A program made the translations under genes and the position numbers. Below, one piece after another: positions 28,223 through 36,359 of a stretch of DNA of 64,000 nt. Within the stretch, counting starts at the first letter, position 1; the number at the start of each line of letters is the position of its first letter. Source of the stretch: Streptomyces chartreusis (GTDB lineage: Bacteria; Actinomycetota; Actinomycetes; Streptomycetales; Streptomycetaceae); contig NZ_CP023689.1 in the NCBI RefSeq assembly GCF_008704715.1, positions 6,634,001 to 6,698,000 on the forward strand, in the 5' to 3' direction. Below the pieces are notes generated by a model that saw nothing but the letters and a program-made list of their open reading frames with translations, was not told the DNA's origin and made no database searches.

Positions 28223-29017
28223 ATGACCCAGAGATCGTCGGGGGGCGTCCAGTTGAAGAACGCTGAGGTGCGCTGGGCGGCATTCGACCCGATCGCCTAC
28301 GTTGATCACAACTACCGCGACTTACAGGCAGAGGACGCGGAGATCCTGCATATGCTGCGGGATCATTTCGGCGATCATTTCCGGAAGCGGGGCAGCGGCC
28401 CCGTCTCCGGTATCGATGTGGGTGCCGGCGCCAATCTCTATCCCGCCCTGTCCATGATGCCGTGGTGCGACGAGATCACGCTCTTCGAGCGCTCGCCCGC
28501 CAACGTCGGCTACCTCAGAAGCCAGATCCAGTCCTACGGCCCCAACTGGGACCAGTTCTGGAGCGCCCTGTGCAAGCACGAGGCGTACAACTCCCTTGGT
28601 GCGGACCCGCGTGAGCGGTTCAGCAAGGTCGTCTCGGTCGAGCAGGGCGACCTCTTCGACCTCGCGCGGTACGAGCGGCAGTGGTCCATGGGGACCATGT
28701 TCTTCGTCGCCGAGTCCATGACCACACTCCACCAGGAGTTCCGCCTCGGCGTCGAGCGTTTCATGCGCGCCCTGGCCCCCGGCGCGCCCTTCGCGGCGGC
28801 CTTCATGGAACATTCCAAGGGCTATCACGCCGGTGAGCATTTCTTCCCGGCCTGTGACGTGGGAGAATCCGAGGTGCGCGCGAGCCTTGAGACATTCGCG
28901 GGCGACTTCAAGGTCCAACGGCTCGAATCCGCGGCCGAAGTGCGGGACGGGTATTCCGGAATGATCGTCGCCTACGGGTGGCGCAGCAATTCGGACTCGA
29001 TCATTCCGATCGACTGA
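28223..29017 (+). CDS. SAM-dependent methyltransferase, NNMT/PNMT-like (SCO2525 family)
   Basis: 264 residues. Class I methyltransferase with motif I GIDVGAGANLYPAL and acidic motif II end LFERSPAN. The N-terminal AFDPIAYVDHNY is characteristic of the nicotinamide/phenylethanolamine N-methyltransferase family, suggesting a small amine as acceptor. First gene of a conserved Streptomyces cluster whose members I recall as the SCO2525 to SCO2521 families. TACCGT at 28211-28216 could be a -10 placing transcription start at the ATG (leaderless); a TTG at 28253 after a G-rich run is an alternative start. Function unknown. Confidence 0.85.
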   Translation: MTQRSSGGVQLKNAEVRWAAFDPIAYVDHNYRDLQAEDAEILHMLRDHFGDHFRKRGSGPVSGIDVGAGANLYPALSMMPWCDEITLFERSPANVGYLRSQIQSYGPNWDQFWSALCKHEAYNSLGADPRERFSKVVSVEQGDLFDLARYERQWSMGTMFFVAESMTTLHQEFRLGVERFMRALAPGAPFAAAFMEHSKGYHAGEHFFPACDVGESEVRASLETFAGDFKVQRLESAAEVRDGYSGMIVAYGWRSNSDSIIPID

Positions 29018-29020
29018 TCG

Positions 29021-29045
29021 GTGAATTTTCACAGTGAATCTTCAC
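29021..29045. promoter_or_regulatory. Two tandem 12-bp palindromes GTGAA-N2-TTCAC
   Basis: GTGAATTTTCAC (29021-29032) and GTGAATCTTCAC (29034-29045) are separated by a single base, 13 bp centre to centre. They start 3 bases after the methyltransferase stop and 58 bases before the next ATG. This is an unusually AT-rich and symmetrical stretch for this genome, consistent with an operator bound by two dimers, or with an RNA structure. Confidence 0.55.
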
Positions 29046-29102
29046 AACAGAAGAGGGATATTCCTCAACTGATGGCAGGGCGGCCTGTGTGAGGGGCATG
29101 GG

Positions 29103-30953
29103 ATGCAGATCAAGCCACGCCAGCATCTGCTGGACATCTGGCAGGGAATCGCTCGCCACTCTTTCGACGGGGGAGAGTGGGAATGGGGCGAATGGGGCGG
29201 AGAGAGCAGTGTGGCCGACGCCGAGCGGCTGCTCTGCCTGCTGTACCCGGCAACCGAGATCCCCGCGTTCCGGCTGGACGACCCCGACACCACACAGGAG
29301 GACGTGCAGCAGGTCCTGAAGAAGGCCGGCGGACGGCTGGACATCCCGGCCAATCTCGTGAGCGCCGCCGCCGACTTCATGCGCACCCACACCGGTGACG
29401 ACAAGCGGCCCACCTTCGCCGGCGGCTACTACTTCGGCTCGGCGGACAAGAAGAAGGAAGTCACCGAGGAACAACGCCAGTTGGGCGTGGTCGACTCCTT
29501 CTCCATGTCGATCACCCTGTGCCTGGCGACCCTCGGCTTCCTCAAGATCTACGAGACCAGAACCCGGCGCAGCGACGTCCGGGACACCATCGCCGAGCTG
29601 CGCCAGGCCACCAGCAACCGGCTGACCGCCGCCATGGTGAGCCTGCTGCGCTCCTTCGTCGTCAACGTCTTCGACACCGACTCCTCGCAGGGCCGCACGC
29701 TCACCGAACTCCTCGGCCAGGGACGGCTGTCGCAGCGCCAGGTGCTGAACATGTTCCAGAGCCGGTTCCGCGCGCTACGCGCGGCGATCGTCGAGAGCGT
29801 GTACCTCGGCATCGACGTCCAGGAGGGCCTCAAGGACGAGAACCAGCTGTTCGAGTGCGGCTGGGCCTGGACCATGGTCAAGGACTCGCCCGAGGTCGAG
29901 ACGACGGAACCGGTCGGACCGCAGCCCGAGGGCGTCGCCAACTCGGTGCCGTACCTGTACTTCACCGTGGTCGCCCTCGACGGTATCCAGGACCTCTTCT
30001 CCGACCGCACCCTGACCCTCGGCCTGCTCAACAACGAACAGCAGCGGCTCGCCGAGGCGCTCCGCCTGCGGTGGGAACTGACCCAGCAGTACTGGTCCCG
30101 CATCGCCCGCTTCGACGACGACCGCTGGCCCCTGGAGGACATCCCCTGGCGTACGACGGGACAGAAGCTGGAGTCCGAGTACTTCTCCCTCTCCGTCGCC
30201 GCCATCCTCGTGCACGACCTGATGCGCCGCCGGGCCACCGACGACGACCTCACCCGTACCGTCGGCATCATGGAGCGCCTCGCCGAGCGCGGCCGCATCA
30301 CCAGCCGTATGACCCGCGACGACCCGATGGTGCACGAGCTGCACAACGTCGGCGTCGCCCTGCCGTTGCAGGGCAGCGAGCGGCTCGGACCGCCCATGAC
30401 CTGGGCCATGACCGACTTCTCGGCCCAGCTGCTGAAGCGGACCGTCCAGCTGTGCACCCTGTCCCGCAACCTCGGCTCGCACGACCGGCTGCTGCGGCTC
30501 TCCGAGGACATCTTCGACCACATGTGGCGCCGGCGTATCCGGGATGGCGAGGGCGCCGGCCTGTGGGACAACGTCCACGCCGCGTATCCCGAGGCGGAGA
30601 TCCACAAACGGCGCGTACCGGTGTCATGGAGCATCACCGAGCGTGTCACCGAGGTCATGGTGCAGGCCCACGCCATGTACCGGCAGCCCCCGATCCGCAG
30701 CCTCGAACTGACCGACCTCGCAAGGGCGTTGCTCAGTGAGTCCGCGCACCTGCTGGGCAACGAACAGATGGAACCCGCGCCCTCGGACGCCGGCCGGCAC
30801 GGCATGCAGCTCAGGAACATCGAGGTCAAGCTGCGCCGGGCCCGCAGCCTCGTGGACGAACAGCCGGGTACCGCCTACGCGTTGACGCTCGACGTGCTGG
30901 GACAGCTCGACTCGCTCGCCCGCGCCCGCGAAGCCGCGGACCGGGGAGTGTGA
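29103..30953 (+). CDS. Conserved protein of unknown function (SCO2524 family)
   Basis: 616 residues, mostly alpha-helical, with no signal peptide and no motif of a known enzyme. It starts with the distinctive MQIKPRQHLLDIWQGIARHSF and has several helical stretches rich in Leu and Arg, for example TRRSDVRDTIAELRQATSNR, which might form coiled coils. Ends 3 bases before the ATPase gene. GTGAGGGG upstream of ATG 29103 is a plausible ribosome site. Conserved position beside the variant ATPase suggests a shared complex. No enzymatic role can be assigned. Confidence 0.8.
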   Translation: MQIKPRQHLLDIWQGIARHSFDGGEWEWGEWGGESSVADAERLLCLLYPATEIPAFRLDDPDTTQEDVQQVLKKAGGRLDIPANLVSAAADFMRTHTGDDKRPTFAGGYYFGSADKKKEVTEEQRQLGVVDSFSMSITLCLATLGFLKIYETRTRRSDVRDTIAELRQATSNRLTAAMVSLLRSFVVNVFDTDSSQGRTLTELLGQGRLSQRQVLNMFQSRFRALRAAIVESVYLGIDVQEGLKDENQLFECGWAWTMVKDSPEVETTEPVGPQPEGVANSVPYLYFTVVALDGIQDLFSDRTLTLGLLNNEQQRLAEALRLRWELTQQYWSRIARFDDDRWPLEDIPWRTTGQKLESEYFSLSVAAILVHDLMRRRATDDDLTRTVGIMERLAERGRITSRMTRDDPMVHELHNVGVALPLQGSERLGPPMTWAMTDFSAQLLKRTVQLCTLSRNLGSHDRLLRLSEDIFDHMWRRRIRDGEGAGLWDNVHAAYPEAEIHKRRVPVSWSITERVTEVMVQAHAMYRQPPIRSLELTDLARALLSESAHLLGNEQMEPAPSDAGRHGMQLRNIEVKLRRARSLVDEQPGTAYALTLDVLGQLDSLARAREAADRGV

Positions 30954-30956
30954 ACC

Positions 30957-31874
30957 GTGCTGATCTTCGCCGCCTCCGACAAAGGAGGCACGGGCCGCTC
31001 CGTCACGAGCGCCAACCTCGCCTACCACCGCGCCATGGCCGGGGACGACGTCTGCTACCTGGACTTCGACTTCGGCTCACCCACCGCGGCGGCCGTCTTC
31101 GACGTGGGTGACGCCCGTCAGGCCACCGAGGACCGCGGACTGCACGCCTACCTCATAGGAGAGGTCAGCGAACCGGCCCGGATCGACGTGTGGGCCGAGA
31201 CGGAACACCAGGTACTGCGGTTCCCGCCGCCGGGCAGCGGACGCCTTGTGCTGATGCCGGGTGACGTCAGCGGCGGCGAGTTCGCCACCAGCGACGACAA
31301 CCTGCGCCGCTGCGTCGACCTGCTGATGACGCTGTACTACGAGTTCGACCTGGTGATCGTCGACCTCAGCGCCGGCCGCTCCTACGCCGTCGACATGGTC
31401 CTGGAGGCCACCGCACAGACCGAGATGAGCGAGGTCACCGCCCGCTGGCTGGTCTTCCACCGCTGGACCCGCCAGCATGTCGGAGCCGCGGCCAGCCTGG
31501 TGTTCGGCAAGCGCGGCATCGTCGCCGGCGGGGTCGAGCGCGGCCACGGCGAGGACGCGCTGCGCAACTCGATCCGCTTCGTGCGGGCCGCCGTACCCGA
31601 CCCCGAGTCGCCGCTGTGGTCGCAGGTCTCGCCCACCCAGTCCGCCTGGATGCGCAAGACCGACGGCGACCTCAAGCAGCTCGCCTCCACGCACGGCATC
31701 GGCTACAGCCAGGTCCTCGGCTCGGTACCGCTCGAACCGGTCCTCCAGTGGCGTGAGCAGCTCATCACCGACGAGGACGTGCTCGACAGCCAGATCGCCA
31801 ACCAGGAGACCTGGCAGGCGCTCAGCCAGCTCGCCGGCCGCCTGACCGACGACAAGTACTGGGAGCAGGTGTGA
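30957..31874 (+). CDS. ParA/MinD-like variant P-loop ATPase (SCO2523 family)
   Basis: 305 residues. The N terminus is MLIFAASDKGGTGRSVTSAN, a deviant Walker A of the ParA/MinD (SIMIBI) class with the signature Lys kept (K-G-G) but Arg replacing the usual P-loop Lys before Ser. Switch I-like DFDFGSPTAA and Walker B FDLVIVDLSAG are present. ParA/MinD proteins dimerise on ATP to position DNA, proteins or complexes. The Lys-to-Arg change may reduce hydrolysis and make the protein a nucleotide-state anchor. GTG start; its stop overlaps the start of the next gene (GTGA). Confidence 0.85.
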   Translation: MLIFAASDKGGTGRSVTSANLAYHRAMAGDDVCYLDFDFGSPTAAAVFDVGDARQATEDRGLHAYLIGEVSEPARIDVWAETEHQVLRFPPPGSGRLVLMPGDVSGGEFATSDDNLRRCVDLLMTLYYEFDLVIVDLSAGRSYAVDMVLEATAQTEMSEVTARWLVFHRWTRQHVGAAASLVFGKRGIVAGGVERGHGEDALRNSIRFVRAAVPDPESPLWSQVSPTQSAWMRKTDGDLKQLASTHGIGYSQVLGSVPLEPVLQWREQLITDEDVLDSQIANQETWQALSQLAGRLTDDKYWEQV

Positions 31875-32851
31875 CCGAAGCCGTGTTCCAGGAGACCACC
31901 GCGGAGCGGCGCACCCAGTCCGTTCCGCTGGCCCACCTGTCGCTCGAGCTGGGCCACCTGTACATGGAGGACTTCGAGGCGGGCCCCAAGCGGCTGGCCG
32001 AGCACTTCGCCGAGGTGCGGATCTGGGTGGACGCCGTGCGCGCCTCGGCGGCCCGCCGCAGCAAGCGGCCCCGGATCAGCACCTGCTTCCTGATCGACGA
32101 CTACTTCACGCGCTTCTCCACCCCGGCCGAGCTGATCCCGATGGTGCTCAAGGAGGCCGAGAAGGCGGGCCTGGTCATCGACTACCTCGCCCGCGAGTCG
32201 GCGTGCGCGGTCGCCGAGCGCATCGAGCTCGCGGAATCGGTCATGCACCGCCTCGTCGAGTCGCCGCCGCCCGGCAGCTACGGCTCCCGCCCCTCGGTGA
32301 GCCACAGCGGCTGGCTCGCCAACGGCCAGCGCACACCGTCGACTTCACGCAGCGCCCTGGGCGCGGTCAAGGGCTGGGCGGCACCCCAGGAGACCGCGGC
32401 CCGCAACCACTCCATCTTCATGGACGTGGAGCTCTGGTCCGAGAAGGACGGCAAGCGGCTGTGGTCCTGCCCTTTCCTGGCAGCCGTCTGGCAGCTCGCC
32501 CGGCTCGGCCTGTTACGGCACCTCGGCGAGCCCGTGCTGCTGCCGGCCCAGTGGGAGGGCGCGGACTTCCCCCAGGACTGGGACCGGCTCCCGCCGCTGA
32601 TCAGGCTCACCGACACCAAGGCGGCCTTCAGCGCGTACCGCACCTGCACCCTGATGCCGAACCGCTTCCTCGCCGTGGAGGACGCCGTACGGCTCATCCT
32701 GGACCAGATAGACGTCGACGCCGGTGCGCTCCAGCAGGTCGCCGAGCGGTCCGCGGGCGAGGGGATGCCGGTTCCCGCGGCGGTCGCACAGCGCGCCACC
32801 TACGTCTTCTACGAGGAGCCCGGCGACTCCTCCGAGGCTGAGGGGACCTGA
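31871..32851 (+). CDS. Conserved protein of unknown function (SCO2522 family)
   Basis: 326 residues, soluble, no recognised domain. The N-terminal part (PLAHLSLELGHLYMEDFEAG) leads into a possible alpha/beta segment around PRISTCFLIDDYFTRFSTPAELIPMVLKEA, where the paired Asp residues after a hydrophobic strand could be a catalytic or metal site. The central region 130-165 is Ser/Pro/Gly-rich. GTG 31871 overlaps the stop of the ATPase gene, so synthesis is coupled and a physical complex is plausible. Ends one base before the next start. Confidence 0.78.
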   Translation: MTEAVFQETTAERRTQSVPLAHLSLELGHLYMEDFEAGPKRLAEHFAEVRIWVDAVRASAARRSKRPRISTCFLIDDYFTRFSTPAELIPMVLKEAEKAGLVIDYLARESACAVAERIELAESVMHRLVESPPPGSYGSRPSVSHSGWLANGQRTPSTSRSALGAVKGWAAPQETAARNHSIFMDVELWSEKDGKRLWSCPFLAAVWQLARLGLLRHLGEPVLLPAQWEGADFPQDWDRLPPLIRLTDTKAAFSAYRTCTLMPNRFLAVEDAVRLILDQIDVDAGALQQVAERSAGEGMPVPAAVAQRATYVFYEEPGDSSEAEGT

Positions 32852-32852
32852 G

Positions 32853-33824
32853 ATGACGGCGGCCTTCGGACAACCCGCGCGCTCGGTCCTCGCCTGCGGC
32901 GAGGTGCGCACCTGTCTGCTGCCGTCCCATCAGGCCATGGACGGCCGGGCCGCCGCCCAGCTGCTCAGGCTGCGGGCCGACGAACACGTCCGGGTCTCCG
33001 AACGGCCGTCCATGTACGCCCTGTCGCCCGAGGTCCTGACCGGTGTGGACTGCCGGCTGCCCGCCTCCAACGGCTCCAAGGTCCGGGCCGTCGGTACGGT
33101 CGCCGCCCGCGCGTCACTGACCGAGGGCCGGCTCCTGCAGTCGACGGCGTACTTCAGCCTCCCGGCGTCCGGCCCCGACATGCGCCGCCCCTGGGGGCAG
33201 TATCTGGTCCGCCCCGGTCTGGTCGAGCCCTTCGGCAAGCTGCCCCAACAGGCGACCGCCGAGGGCGTGTTGCAGGGCGCACGGCGCGGTGAGCTCGACC
33301 TCGGGATGATCGCCGAGGGCCTGCTGGCCGAGCTGCGCCGCCATCCGCTCCTCGACCGCCGGGTGCCGTTCAAGTCCAGCCCGACGAGGCTGCGTTGGGT
33401 CGCCCGGCGCACCTCCGACGGGGAGCGGGCGGCCCTGGTGAACTTCACCCTCGCCGAGGGCGGGCTGCGGACCATGGAGCTACGGCTGCCGGAGCACATT
33501 CCGGCGGCATCCGCGGCGGGCATTTGCGAAGATCTCGCCCTGCACGACTGGCTTTTGACGACTGTTCAGCACATGCTTGACAACAGCCGGCTCGGTGCGG
33601 CGGACGGGCCCTCCGTGGTCGAGACGCTGCAACCGGTCGTCGTACATCTGCTGCATCTGTGGATGCCGCGAGCGCACGTGGACCCGGCGCTGGGTCATTT
33701 GTGGGACGTGCTGGAAGAGAAACCGGGCTTCTCCCGCCAGTGGGAGAACCTGAGCCGGCGCATCCGAGATCGACTGGCCCTCCAGGCCGTGGCCACGCCC
33801 CACCAGGCGCTGAGCACACGCTGA
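32853..33824 (+). CDS. Conserved protein of unknown function (SCO2521 family)
   Basis: 323 residues. A first half rich in beta-strand patterns (RSVLACGEVRTCLLPSHQAMDGRAAAQLLRL) is followed by helical segments (GICEDLALHDWLLTTVQHMLD). No enzyme motif is seen and there is no signal or membrane span. ATG 32853 follows the upstream stop by one base and has GAGGGG at about 32840; longer in-frame reading upstream overlaps the previous gene and is rejected. Probably an obligate partner of the preceding two proteins. Confidence 0.78.
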   Translation: MTAAFGQPARSVLACGEVRTCLLPSHQAMDGRAAAQLLRLRADEHVRVSERPSMYALSPEVLTGVDCRLPASNGSKVRAVGTVAARASLTEGRLLQSTAYFSLPASGPDMRRPWGQYLVRPGLVEPFGKLPQQATAEGVLQGARRGELDLGMIAEGLLAELRRHPLLDRRVPFKSSPTRLRWVARRTSDGERAALVNFTLAEGGLRTMELRLPEHIPAASAAGICEDLALHDWLLTTVQHMLDNSRLGAADGPSVVETLQPVVVHLLHLWMPRAHVDPALGHLWDVLEEKPGFSRQWENLSRRIRDRLALQAVATPHQALSTR

Positions 33825-33864
33825 GGGGCAGTACCGGAAAGAAACACCCGACGGGGGATGAGAG

Positions 33865-34803
33865 ATGAGTGGAGCGTCATCGTTAGGAGCAGGAAGTAAC
33901 GGACACGCGGTACCGCGACAGGAACAGCGGATGCCGAAGATGTTCTGGCGGATCCTGATCACGGCCGGAGCGGCGGGCGGGGCCTTCCTGCTCACCAGCA
34001 TTCTCAGCGAGGACGACGGCAACATCTGGCAGTGGGTGGCGTCCATCGTCATCGGCAGCGCGGCGCTGATAGTGCAGTACCTCATCGACTTCGGCGAGCG
34101 GTTCGAGAAGGTCGACACCCGCTTCAACGAGATCCTCGCCGCGACGACGCTGTTCAGCCAGGTCGACGGTTCGGTGCTGCGGTCGGACGAGGTGACCCGG
34201 CTGGTCCTCGGCTACACCAAGGTCCGTGAGCAGGGCGGCGACATCGTGCAGGCCTTCGCGGAGAAGGAGCTCGGCCGGCTGGCCAAGATGATGGAGGGTC
34301 TCGGCAGCGGCAGCGCGGACTGCCCCGGCGAGAACCACGAATGGCTGATCGACATCACCGACTGCGTGAAGATGACCCTCGACGCCACCAGCACCTCGGT
34401 GGACCGGGAGTTCTGGAACAGCGGGCCGGCCGAGCGGTACCTCGCCGCGCAGGAGAAGGCGATCAAGCGGCGCGGCGTGGAGATCCGGCGGCTGTTCATC
34501 GTGCGGGACCCCGACGAGGTCACGTCGGAACTCAGAGCGCTGTGCGAGAGCCATCGCCGGCGGGGCATCGACGCGCGTATCGCGGTGCGGTCGCTGATGC
34601 AGTCCAACCCGAGGGTGAGCGACTTCATCGTCTTCGACGGGGAGCTCTGCCACGAGACCAAGCCGGACCAGGAGAACAACCCGGACAGCACGCTGCTGAG
34701 CACCGAGCCGGACCACATCGAGGACCACATCACCCAGTTCACCGAGCTGTGGGCGGAGGCGGAACGTCAGCAGACGGCTCCGCGGGTCACCTCAGACACG
34801 TGA
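33865..34803 (+). CDS. Two-helix membrane protein with cytoplasmic C-terminal domain, unknown function
   Basis: 312 residues. Two adjacent membrane segments (about 27-45 and 55-73) are followed by a soluble domain of 230 residues. The pattern FWNSGPAERYLAAQEKAIKRRGVEIRRLFIV ... ARIAVRSL ... DFIVFDGELCHE ... TQFTELWAEA is reminiscent of degenerate phospholipase-D-like domains without the HKD motif; that is a low-confidence impression. It follows the SCO2521-family gene by 40 bases on the same strand and could tether that cluster to the membrane. It overlaps the convergent DUF397 gene by 17 bases. Confidence 0.75.
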   Translation: MSGASSLGAGSNGHAVPRQEQRMPKMFWRILITAGAAGGAFLLTSILSEDDGNIWQWVASIVIGSAALIVQYLIDFGERFEKVDTRFNEILAATTLFSQVDGSVLRSDEVTRLVLGYTKVREQGGDIVQAFAEKELGRLAKMMEGLGSGSADCPGENHEWLIDITDCVKMTLDATSTSVDREFWNSGPAERYLAAQEKAIKRRGVEIRRLFIVRDPDEVTSELRALCESHRRRGIDARIAVRSLMQSNPRVSDFIVFDGELCHETKPDQENNPDSTLLSTEPDHIEDHITQFTELWAEAERQQTAPRVTSDT

Positions 34804-34981
34804 GGAACCTGTCCCAGGCGTGAGCGGGAACGAGGAGTACGGGGCTGTCCGAGGCCAGTTTGGAGTCTCGGACAGGGATGACGCCGGGGACTCCGTCGGC
34901 TACCTCGACGCAGTTGCCGCCCTCGCCGTTGCTGTAACTGCTCTTGTACCAGCTGGCGTTGCTCAGGTCGTACTCGCGCAT
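34787..34981 (-). CDS. DUF397 protein
   Basis: 64 residues, the standard length of this family. Signature blocks: NASWYKSSYSNGEGGNCVEVAD and VPVRDSKL-like VIPVRDSKLASDSPVLLVPAHAWDRF. DUF397 proteins are encoded beside XRE/DUF5753 regulators throughout Streptomyces and are thought to modulate them, as in the WhiJ-type systems affecting development. GAGG lies 9 bases upstream of ATG 34981. It overlaps the regulator stop by 19 bases, so coupled translation is likely. Confidence 0.93.
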   Translation of the reverse strand: MREYDLSNASWYKSSYSNGEGGNCVEVADGVPGVIPVRDSKLASDSPVLLVPAHAWDRFLTCLR

Positions 34982-35796
34982 CGTCTGTAGTCCTCAGCAG
35001 TCGATTCGATCAGGGCCAGGGATGCCGACGGCGACACTGCGGCGCCCCTGAGTAGATCGTATGCGCGGTGTGCCCGCTTCACCACAGCCGGATCGTCCAG
35101 CAACGTCCCCGAAAACGACGTCTCTGTATAGGCGACTGGCGGGGCGTCCTCGAATTCCATGAGCCGCAGGTCACCGGTCATCGACGCGTGTGCTCCAGCT
35201 GTGTACGGGACCACCATCACCCACACCGTGCGCTTGCGCATCAGCCGCGCGATGTGGTCAAGCTGCTCGGCCATCGCCGCCGGGCCACCCACCGGGATGC
35301 GCAGCGCGTTCTCGTGGAGGACCACCCAGTACTCGGGCCTTGTGGCGTCCTTGAGGATGCCCGCCCGCTCCAGGCGAGCTGTGACCTTCTCCCTGATGTA
35401 CTCGTCGGTGACGAACGGGTTGGCCGCGAGGGTGATCGCCTCGGCGTATACCGACGTCTGCAACAGACCCGGCACTACCGAGGGCGCGAACTCGCAGATC
35501 TTCGTCGCTTGCCGCTCCAACTGCACGACCTCGGCGAAGTAGTCGGCGTACCGCTTGTCATTGATGAGCTGCCGCCACATCCGCTCGAAAATACCGTCGG
35601 TTTGCAGGGACTCGTCAATCCGCTGAGCCACATCCAATTGCGGCTTTCGAATTGCCTGTTCGAACTGGCCGATGTATCCACCGGAGACAAATACCCGGGA
35701 ACCCAGTTCCACCTGAGTGATACCCGCGTTCTCCCGGCGCCGTTTCAGCTCCGCCCCGAAGAACTCCCAGGCCGCCTGACGCGAACCGTTGGCCAT
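34963..35796 (-). CDS. XRE-family regulator with DUF5753 domain
   Basis: 277 residues. Helix-turn-helix: RRENAGITQVELGSRVFVSGGYIGQFEQAIRKPQLDVAQRID. The DUF5753 part follows, with ICEFAPSVVPGLLQTSVYAEAI and the closing VAYTETSFSGTLLDDPAVVKRAHRAYDLLR. It is the DNA-binding half of an XRE/DUF397 pair of the WhiJ/BldB-associated kind. ATG 35796 is the first codon giving the conserved length. A direct repeat TGCACT-N4-TGCACT just upstream may be its own operator. Confidence 0.93.
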   Translation of the reverse strand: MANGSRQAAWEFFGAELKRRRENAGITQVELGSRVFVSGGYIGQFEQAIRKPQLDVAQRIDESLQTDGIFERMWRQLINDKRYADYFAEVVQLERQATKICEFAPSVVPGLLQTSVYAEAITLAANPFVTDEYIREKVTARLERAGILKDATRPEYWVVLHENALRIPVGGPAAMAEQLDHIARLMRKRTVWVMVVPYTAGAHASMTGDLRLMEFEDAPPVAYTETSFSGTLLDDPAVVKRAHRAYDLLRGAAVSPSASLALIESTAEDYRRCASTT

Positions 35797-35808
35797 GGCC
35801 AACCCCCT

Positions 35809-35832
35809 TGCACTGCCCTGCACTTGTAGGGC
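35809..35832. promoter_or_regulatory. TGCACT direct repeat between divergent XRE and small-protein genes
   Basis: TGCACT at 35809-35814 and 35819-35824 repeats with one helical turn between copies, and GCCCT (35815-35819) pairs with AGGGC (35828-35832). It lies 13 bases upstream of the XRE start. Autoregulation by the XRE protein is a plausible reading, not shown. Confidence 0.35.
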
Positions 35833-35910
35833 ACAGACTCCTGCCGAGTGTAGGCGTCGCAGGTCACCATGGAGATGGAAAGGGTGAAACCCGAATTCGA
35901 GGGGAGTCAG

Positions 35911-36117
35911 GTGACGGCACGACACTCGGCGCGCTGCGTCGAAGAAGCGGAGGAAGTAGTGAAGGAATTGCGGGCGGCGCTGGAGAAGGCAGGAATTACG
36001 CTCCCGACACTCCGGATCGATCCGGCGAGTCTTGCGCGTGAAGCTCCGTGCCCGCTCGTCGAATTGGGCCGTTGTTCCGTGGAGACCGCGAGGCGCCTCG
36101 TCGCGGTGCTGCGATGA
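35911..36117 (+). CDS. Small conserved hypothetical protein
   Basis: 68 residues: TARHSARCVEEAEEVVKELRAALEKAG forms an amphipathic helix with one Cys, then a Pro-rich turn and a closing helix with ELGRCSVETARRLVAVL. GTG 35911 is preferred because GGGGAG lies at 35901-35906; an ATG at 35869 adds 14 residues without a ribosome site. Small proteins of this kind often sit beside XRE/DUF397 pairs. Function unknown. Confidence 0.6.
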   Translation: MTARHSARCVEEAEEVVKELRAALEKAGITLPTLRIDPASLAREAPCPLVELGRCSVETARRLVAVLR

Positions 36118-36329
36118 AGCCACCCATCGGGTCGTACGTGATCGACACTCGTTCGGGTCGGATCGGGATCGTGATGGGACACGAGGGACCGTATGTGCAG
36201 CTGAGACCGTACGGCGGCGGCAAGGAATGGGACGTGGAGCCGGGGGTCGTACGCAATGCGACGCCCGCCGAGCGGCTGCGGGCCGCGACGGCGTACGCGA
36301 ACGCACGCAGCAGGGGTGAGGTTCCTTGA
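36114..36329 (+). CDS. Small conserved hypothetical protein
   Basis: 71 residues, ATG overlapping the TGA of the preceding gene (ATGA), so the two are coupled. The sequence reads as a small beta-barrel: IGSYVIDTRSGRIGIVMGH, YVQLRPYGGGKEWDV, followed by an Ala/Arg-rich helix. It resembles short SH3- or KOW-like folds, but no family is certain. Probably works with its upstream partner. Confidence 0.68.
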   Translation: MKPPIGSYVIDTRSGRIGIVMGHEGPYVQLRPYGGGKEWDVEPGVVRNATPAERLRAATAYANARSRGEVP

Positions 36330-36359
36330 CGTAGGCGGGTGCGCATAGGGTGCGGCGGC

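Noticed and set aside
36326..36351. TTGACG/TAGGGT promoter before the DUF1266 gene
   Set aside because: Spacer is only 14 bases and the first hexamer overlaps the previous stop; kept only as a possible -10.
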